Shown here one piece after another: positions 56,955-64,000 of a DNA stretch of 64,000 nucleotides (positions are counted from its first letter, which is position 1; every line of letters starts with the position of its first letter). The stretch is taken from the NCBI RefSeq assembly GCF_019649055.1, contig NW_026570303.1, positions 62,001 through 126,000 of the forward strand, in the 5' to 3' direction. Source of the DNA: Paramacrobiotus metropolitanus (lineage: Eukaryota > Tardigrada > Eutardigrada > Parachela > Macrobiotidae). The notes beneath the pieces were generated by a model. The model saw only the letters and a list, made by a program, of their open reading frames with translations, did not search any database and was not told the origin of the DNA. Made by a program: the position numbers and the translations under genes.

Positions 56955-59094
56955 ATGGAAACCGAGTCTTTCGGTAGTAACTGTCAGTATCGGTACGAAA
57001 GCACCGACTGCATTGGAAGAGGAACATACGGGCTGGTCTACAAAGCCAAGGTCATAAATCCCGGTGATTTTGCTGGTGAACGGATCGTTGCAGTGAAAGT
57101 GGTCCATTTACAAAGAAAAACAGGTTTGGTTGGCCAAATTAGTTCTACCGAATGGATCAAACGCCGAGCTAGACTGAGAACGCTTCTGAATTTGCGGCAT
57201 GAAAACTTGGTAACATACCACAAAGTGACCTTTGCTAACGCCCCAGGAGGGGAGTACGTCGAGCTTATGATGGATTATTATCGAGGTGCGAATAAATTTG
57301 CAATAAACTATTACTTAGTGTAAAAATAGTGAACCTCTTTCTGGAAATAACTTTTGATCAGTTTAGATGGAGATATGGCATCTTCGATAAAAAAAAGGAA
57401 AGAGAGAGGAGAAGCGCTTGAGTACAGATTGGCCCTCCACTACATGATAGAAATCGCCAACGGACTCGACTACTTACATCAGAATAACATAATTCACGGT
57501 GACCTCAAGCCGGAAAATGTGCTTCTAAAGAAAACTGAGAACAACAAGCATAAACTACAAATTGGTGATTTGGATGATCTAGTGGAAATGCAACGCAGTG
57601 TTACCTGTTCGATGGATGTAACACATCTGCGAGGCACTACACAATACATGTCACCAGAAATGGTAAAAAAATTTGCTGGGGTGTCAAATAGCACCCCAGG
57701 AAGAAAGACAGATATCTGGAGTCTTGGCTGTATTATGCTGGAACTAGCTAACTTTGTTATGGATCTGCAGAATGTATGGATCCAAGAGAATGGGCAAGTG
57801 CGACATTCATAATATGCCAAACACACGCTTCTTAACAATGGCGATCGACGGAGGTCTGCCATTTCTAGACAGTTCGCTGCCGTTAGATCTTGCATCATGC
57901 ATTCAGTACTGCTTGTGCGTAAATACCGAGGAAAGAATATCCGCCAGTGAATTACTCTTATACTTATCCGCAGCGAGATACCACGGTGGGCGACTGGAAC
58001 AAACGTTAAGTGTAGACATAACTTCAGGGAAAAAAGTCCTCTTTGTTCATATGGTGGCGGATCCCGATCGGTCTTTGCACATGCGTTGTTACGTACCACT
58101 GGTGCACAGAAATTTGGTGTCCGTTCAACTCTTTGATGCAGCGACAACTACACTAAGCAAACGTCTGCTGCCTGATGATATCCACGGTAAATTCTTGTAT
58201 CCTTTTATTGCCTTAAGGAATCATGGAGTAATTTGCCAGACTACCGATTCTCACATGGATGGCAGCACTGTTAATACATTTTTGTGGAATATTGCAAGGC
58301 AGACCTCACGCCCTCTGTAAATTTCCGATTCGTCCATTCTGTTTTATCGCCCGCTAACGATTTCCAATATGATTTATTTCTGGGACCATCGAGCAAAACC
58401 TGTGGAATTCAAGAGAATCAACACTTTTGGCGGAAACGTGGAGTCCTTATCTGGACCTAAAAATAAAGAACGGTGAGATGCGCGTAATAGTAGTTTCAAC
58501 CACTTTTTTTCGTAGCTGCATGCATTAGTGTAACTCTGACTTTTTGAAACGAACAGGATAGCTGACATAGTGTGTGGAACCGCGTTGGACCATCGAATAA
58601 TCTATCTCACAACGTCATCAGGTTGGCCAGCGAGCCGTTCCCTAAAGCTACATTGTTTCGATACGATAACAGGCGAATGGATGCGCTCCCAGGGGCTGCG
58701 TAGCAATCGTGTGGGGTGTGAGCTAATAGCTCTGCACGGAGAGCTCTACCTGTTGGGCGGAATTGCTGCTGGCATCGGACCTATCGGTTATCTTGTCTTG
58801 AAAACATGCTATCGTTTTAATTTTGAAACACGCCAGTGGACACAAATAGGTTCACTACTGCGAGCACGGGGATGTCACAGCGCATTCGTAATGGGTGACC
58901 AAATATACATTTTTGGCGGTCGAGGCCGGGGAGGCAAAATATCGAAGACGATGGAAAAATACGACGCTAAAGATGACCGCTGGTCAGAAGTAGCCTTCCA
59001 TGCACCAGAGAGTGACCTCTGGCCACAAATGATGTTTTCAGGCGTTTTTGCGTACTCATGTAGATATCTTCGCACAAGAAGTGCCGTATTGTAG
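56955..59094 (+). pseudogene. Kinase-Kelch fusion gene with frameshift and in-frame stop
   Basis: Exon 1 (56955-57285) encodes a kinase N-lobe: CIGRGTYGLVYKAKV and VAVKVVHL. Exon 2 starts at 57367 (YYR|DGDMASS) and gives HGDLKPENVLL, a DLDD in place of DFG-x, GTTQYMSPEM and DIWSLGCIMLEL. Near 57790-57815 the frame must shift by +1 to continue into VNTEERISASELLLYL, the end of the kinase domain. The new frame runs to TAA at 58318-58320. It then continues open without a splice site into IYFWDHRAKPVEF...NTFGGNVE, and across an intron (58472/58557) into Kelch repeats (GELYLLGGI, RQWTQIG, GCHSAFVMGDQIYIFGG, DRWSEV). Intact relatives would be cytosolic Ser/Thr kinases with a Kelch substrate-binding propeller. 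Two disruptions suggest decay, or separate kinase and Kelch genes. Confidence 0.6.
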
Positions 59095-60232
59095 AAACCA
59101 AATTCCAAAACTATTGAGTGTTCCATGCTGGCACGGAAAAATGCACAACGTAAAGAAAGCGAAATGTGGAACCGCTTGTAGTCGTGCACATATGCAGAGC
59201 GGAACATTGTTTTACAGAACGATCGTTATTACTTTTAATTTCGGTGTATGAACTGTGAAATGTGTGCGTTCCTTTAGCTCGATACTTGACCAGGAGTAAA
59301 AGCACGAACCTAAAACAGTACCCGATCGCTAATGTGAGTAAAATAACTCACGGAGTCACGGTAACTGTGTAAAAATGTTTTATATGTATTTTGCCAGTCC
59401 AACGAATAAAGAAAGTTTTATGGTTGTCAACTTGTTAGCGTCGGAAAGGTTGCGAATGGGTGCGTGGACTTTCGACCGCCAGTTTGGAAAAGCTATCGTA
59501 AACCTTGACGAGCAAGTAAAGTATGCACATTGCAGTGACGAATGCTTTGTTAAAAAAACGGGCAGAACAGAAGCCGAATCCATTTTTCAGTGTAACTAAT
59601 AGTTATATAAAAGTGTAACTGTTAGTTGTACTGAAAAAATGGTTTCGCCTCTTGTTCTATATTCTTGTATGGTTCAACTGTACTGACTTAACTTCTACAC
59701 TATACAGAAGCAAAAGCACCTAGGCGTACTTAAAGTTGTCAGTATTACAGCGATCCTATCTATAGTGTCTACAGTATAATTAATGCAGTAGTTTGTAGTA
59801 CCTCCCTGCGCATCGTAACATGGTCCGTGACCATTGCGCGAACACGTATAATGTAATAACTCAGGAATGTCGGTGATAACCATCATCGCGACTTCGGCTG
59901 CTCAAAATGATTCAGACTGACGTTAAGCCATTCAGCAGCAGCTGTGGCTGTACTCGTTCTCTGTTCAAATTTTACCGGTTTATCAGATAAAGAATATTTT
60001 TGAAGTTACAGTGCGCACGTACGTCATATTATTACTCGTAAATAATGAGAATCTCGTACTGCACCACCAACTTAGTTGCCTGCTTAGCAGGTTTTGCTAT
60101 TCATTTCTCCGTGGCTGCACAATTCCGTCCAATGCTCTTTTAAGCACACTACGCTGTTTGTCTACCATTGAACATTTCAATCATTCGGTGGCTCTGATTT
60201 TCTCAGTCGCAAAACTATAGCCTGGTACAAGG
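59095..60232. other. Intergenic; possible extra 3' exon
   Basis: A plus-strand open stretch at ~59386-59599 (MVVNLLASERLRMGAWTFDRQFG) might be a further exon of the kinase-Kelch locus, since an acceptor-like TTTTGCCAG precedes it. No domain is recognised. The remainder is the upstream region of the next HSP70-like gene. Confidence 0.35.
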
Positions 60233-62651
60233 ATGCCACCAATTCGAAAACCAGTTTCCGTTTTACTATGTCTGGATTATGGCAGCGCGTACATTAAAGC
60301 GGCTGTTCAGTTTCCCAGTGGTGAACTGCAACCGTTAACTTTCAACGGGCAGAATGCCCTTCCCACCTACCTTTTCTTCTCCCCGGACCAGGATGAAATC
60401 TTTGTGGGGCACAATGCCAAAGAGCTCTCCAATGCCACGACACGGAACATTGTCTTTTCCCCGGCACTGTTTCTCCGCGATAACGTAACCGCCACCTTGA
60501 ACTCTACCGACCTTAACGACGATAATGAATGGCTGGATTTTGCCATGCCGTTTTCATTACGCGCGGATACCCGCGGCGGGTGCTCCATGAAGATCGGCGC
60601 AGAAGGTAGAGGGTACTACGACACCGCCGAACATTCCTGTCAAATGGATCTGGACGAGAGCGGCGCGTGGACTGACGCCATCGAGCTGAATCGGCTGTTT
60701 TTGCGAGGATTGCGAGAAACCTGCCAGGAACAGATTGACGAGCAGTACAATATTACTGCATGTTGTATCGCCGTGCAACAGATGGAATTTATATCCAACG
60801 CGCTGAATCAGGCAATGCTGCGCAGCGGTTTCAGCCAGTACAAATTGGTTGATCGAGACACGGCGCAGATTAACGGTTTGCTGCGACAGTTCCCTCACCT
60901 TGGGGATCGCGGTTACATTGTGATTCTGCGGATGGGCGCCAATTTTTCTACTGTCTGCATTTATTCCACGAATTACCAAAGGTCAACATTGGAAGCCACG
61001 AGGACGGAGCATTTTGGCGGCAACATCATCGATCTAATTCTGATGCGTTTCTGTTTAAAGCGGTTTGCCGAGTTGTACCGATTAAACGGTGTCGTAAACT
61101 TTGCGGTGGATGATCTGCACAGGTTGCGCTTAAATTGCGAGGCGGTGAAAACTCAGCTATCGACAACGCGAGCAGTTACGCTAAAAGTTAATCAGTTCTA
61201 TAAAGGGTGTGATTTAGTCGTGGATCTGACCAGCGAAGTTTTCCGGGATTTAATCGGAAGTTACTGCTATACGACGCTGAAGACGTTGGTTAAGGAAGTG
61301 GAGGAGTTTTTTCAGGGCAGAGCAAGGAACTACGAGCTGGTGATGCTGGGCGGGACGTCGAAAATCCCCCTGGTGCAGGAAATTGTCACGTGGACGCTAC
61401 AGAAACCGAATCAACAGGTACGGCTTAAAGTAATACAGTAAGACAAGGAAATTAACAAAACTAACAAGGTAACAAGAAAAGACAGTCTACGTCTAGGAGT
61501 ACGATCCATGAAGTGCCACAGTTATATTATTGGAGTGAAATTATGCAGCTCCGGTACTCCAGTTATAAGCTGTGGTAATTTCGCAGGCACGGAGTGTTAT
61601 GGCCATTGTGGTGCTGCATGGAATGGTCGATCACCGTCGTGACAAAGTTCAGCCCAGTGCGTTAGCCAGCATCTCTGATGCCCCGTTTCCGAAGGAAGCC
61701 ATTGCCAGCCGCGTGAAGATCGAGAATAAGTGTTATGGCTCCGCTCAACCGACGACCGCATCTGCTGATATATCGCCGCCGTCCGTTTCCCGTCCGACGA
61801 CGCGATCAGTCACCGCGATGATGGCTGACCGCCTTGAAAACGCCCATGGATCGCCGGCGGACTGTACCCCACTAGCTCCATTGACTACCACCGCTGAGAC
61901 GTCGCATGCGCATACTCTGACGATACGTCGGAATCGCGTTACCTGCAATACGACGGCGACCCACGCAGTTCCTCTTCGTTCCAGGGTCAGTCGCGATAAC
62001 CTGCCCAATGTTAGTAATTCCGTGGCAACGCCATCGGTGGAAACTACGAATTCAGCATCCACGTTAGCCGCCCCCGGATCCGCTACGACCGAGAATATCC
62101 GCGTACCACGATCCTCCAGCGTTAACCGCCCTTTGCCTAAGGAGGGTTCGGAGTCGCCACAGGTTACGTCAGGCAAACCGCGGACGGCCAGTTTGACGCG
62201 CGCACCCACAACAACTAAACCATCGACCGATCCACGCATCCATACCGAATGGAACCAACAGGACCATCGAACTGTTGTCCCGATTGATTGGGTTCCCAAA
62301 GCAAGAGTCGCGCCGACCACAGCTTTAACCAACAATAATTCTATTAGCGCGGAAGAGAAACGAGTATCAAATAGCGAAGTTAGGGCTAACCTCGCTATAG
62401 ATTCCATTCGGAATAAAGAGAGAGACTCCATCGCTCAGAATCCGCCGAGGTCTGACGGCAGCCTTTCTACAACCCACCCCGGAAACAAGCCCGAATGTGT
62501 CGCGTCTAGCTACTTTCACGCCAGCGCCACGGAAACGGCGAGCCACGCGAATGTACCGTCTGCAAAGCGCGGTGCTGTGTACTGTCCCGATATCGATGAT
62601 GAGGTATATCGTGCGCCACCAATACCTGTGCGGCGCGATAGTCTCCGGTAG
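60233..62651 (+). CDS. HSP70-like ATPase fold with disordered tail, C-terminus cut by in-frame TAG (HSP70 F)
   Basis: Two exons, 60233-61417 and from 61587, phase 0 (CAACAG|GTACGG; TTCGCAG|GCACGG), same intron position as the 42 kb gene. The ATPase fold has CLDYGSAYIKAA, phosphate-2 decayed to ILRMGANFSTVCIY, and VMLGGTSKIPLVQ retained. The tail is Ser/Thr/Pro/Arg-rich. It stops at TAG 62649-62651 after RRDSLR, giving 749 aa. The same frame stays open for another 95 codons to TAA at 62937-62939 and ends in an acidic patch and CPRCCHTYV, homologous in position and pattern to the CPNCYGTLV end of the 42 kb paralogue. The stop is therefore probably a recent nonsense change, a readthrough site, or removed by a 78-nt intron (62648-62725, poor signals). 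Confidence 0.82.
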
Positions 62652-62939
62652 CGCACCGTCTATACGGAAGCCCCCGGTACCGGTTTTTCGCAAGCGGCTT
62701 CCGCTGCCACAGCGGTAAGGGACAGCAGACAGCCAGCCGCTGTTCACAGTGCCTTACCTTCCTCTCCATCATCGGGCGAAGTTGAAAGCTTAGAATGGTC
62801 GGCGGATCGGTCTCCAGGTGGTGCAGGGAACCCGTACTACGCTTTGCGCGCTCAACTGGCGGACAGGAGTGTCGTTCGTATCACTGACAGCGAGGTGGAG
62901 GCGGAGACTTGTCCTCGGTGCTGCCATACTTATGTTTAA
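62652..62939 (+). other. Open C-terminal extension of HSP70 F after TAG
   Basis: Ninety-five sense codons in the frame of the upstream exon, ending SVVRITDSEVEAETCPRCC and three more residues, then TAA. The Ser/Pro/Ala-rich composition and terminal CxxC match the tail of the 42 kb paralogue, so this was, or is, coding. Confidence 0.65.
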
Positions 62940-64000
62940 TTATAAAAATAATTACAGTAGTAACCTTTTCGTACATTTCTGGTGGCAATTTAACGTGCAC
63001 GTCGTGCTGTTACAAGTACTAGTAATACTTTACCAAACCATATTTTACCATTTTGCAAGATCATTGCTGGTTTGTCAGTTTTTTTCTTAATAAAGTTAGC
63101 ATATCAAAGAAAAACCTGGACCACGTTTTCTGTAAACGGCTGTTCATTTTTGTTGATGGGCCGGTTCATCGGTACGTGCTACTGTACCGTCGTTGTGAGT
63201 TGTACCAGAAAGCCTATATTATTAAACATATCTATGTATCCATAATAACTACGAAAGTGCACTCGCTGCCCCCGGTCCCCATCTACGTTAGATTGTGAAT
63301 AAGTGTTTGGAAACGGTTAAAAAATCATAACTTATTCTGCCCTCGTGGATTAAGTTGCTGTCCGCTTTAGTTTTTGCAGTGCTGTGCGCGATCACCGGCA
63401 CAAAAGGCACCTATGCACGATAGCGTGTGATGCTGAATGAGGCCTGAATAGTCGGATTTGGTAACGCCGTTGGTTGTTTGTAAAAAGACCATCGACTGAC
63501 CTGAAAATCAAGATTCCTATGCTATAAGTCTTTCATGTTCCAATCTGGCAAAAGGGTTACCGTTTTGGTCATGTGGCAGAGGAACACAATAATGTCCGTT
63601 TGGGGACGTACCTTTGCCGGGTGGTGCAAACAATTGTCGTTTTCTGAGTTTACTTTTGGTTTCTTAGTTTTTGTTAGGTGGCCCAATTGCCTGGTGGCCG
63701 AGATGTCCTGGCAGACATGCCAGGTTGCCGTATGTATTATGAAATTTGACTGTGTTCGCAAGATCAGTAAATAATAAGATTCGAAAACGGTAAGCGAAAA
63801 CTGACACATTGACACTCTCAGTTTATAGATCCTAATAGTCCAAACGATCATATTGGGGCATGAAGGCTAACATGAAAAAACATTTTTGTAAAGTAGATCA
63901 GTGACCTTTTGAAAACTGCCACCAGCGTTATCAAATCCTAAAACCATAATTCGATAACAGACATTGTCTGGAATACTTGCATTCGGTGGCGATGAATATG
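62940..64000. other. Unassigned right flank
   Basis: 3' flank of the last HSP70-like gene. AATAAAG near 63089 could serve as a poly(A) signal. No further coding exon is recognised on either strand. Confidence 0.4.

Noticed and set aside
61745-62431. Minus-strand 228-codon open frame opposite HSP70 F
   Set aside because: It is antisense to the low-complexity tail. Biased composition keeps the frame open, and no domain is seen.

Overview
This is nuclear DNA from an invertebrate animal. Most genes are cut by short introns (often 60-500 bp) with GT..AG borders, and the products are metazoan: ethanolamine kinase, Aurora kinase, SECIS-binding protein 2, RBM39, a class A GPCR and an SLC5 sodium/solute symporter. 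Lineage-expanded families (HSP70-like proteins, F-box, kinase-Kelch, secreted Cys-repeat proteins) and compact genes fit a tardigrade or similar small ecdysozoan. That placement is inference; no rRNA or mitochondrial marker is present.

Layout. 0.3-5.8 kb (minus): ethanolamine kinase and an Aurora kinase. 7.0-9.1 kb (plus): SECISBP2. 9.1-12 kb: palindromic repeat-rich DNA followed by a partial duplicate of RBM39. 13.1-18.3 kb (plus): RBM39, which carries two intronic C/D-box snoRNA candidates. 19.8-23.4 kb (minus): a defensin-like secreted peptide and a GPCR. 25.1-28.9 kb: an Ulp1-protease relic, tandem repeats, a coiled-coil (possibly B-box) gene and an F-box gene. 29.8-32.7 kb (minus): a four-repeat cysteine protein and a secreted LRR protein. 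33.6-48.3 kb: a cluster of five HSP70-family genes. 49.2-54.5 kb (minus): an SLC5 (SGLT-like) symporter. 57.0-59.1 kb (plus): a kinase-Kelch locus with reading-frame damage. 60.2-62.9 kb (plus): a sixth HSP70-like gene.

The most notable feature is the HSP70 cluster. One member (44.5-48.3 kb) appears to encode a complete HSP70 ATPase and beta-substrate domain. A series of phase-compatible exons then joins it to a HECT ubiquitin-ligase domain with the catalytic HTC motif, which would be a chaperone and E3 ligase in one polypeptide. It carries one apparent single-base frameshift. Three other members (39.0, 42.2 and 60.2 kb) are ATPase-fold-only proteins whose phosphate-2 motif is destroyed. Two of these have long disordered tails ending in a CxxC element, and one has an in-frame stop before that conserved end.

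Exon borders come from reading splice signals and checking phase. For ethanolamine kinase, Aurora, SECISBP2, RBM39, GPCR, LRR and the 42 kb HSP70-like gene, the exon sum is an exact multiple of three, which strongly supports those models.
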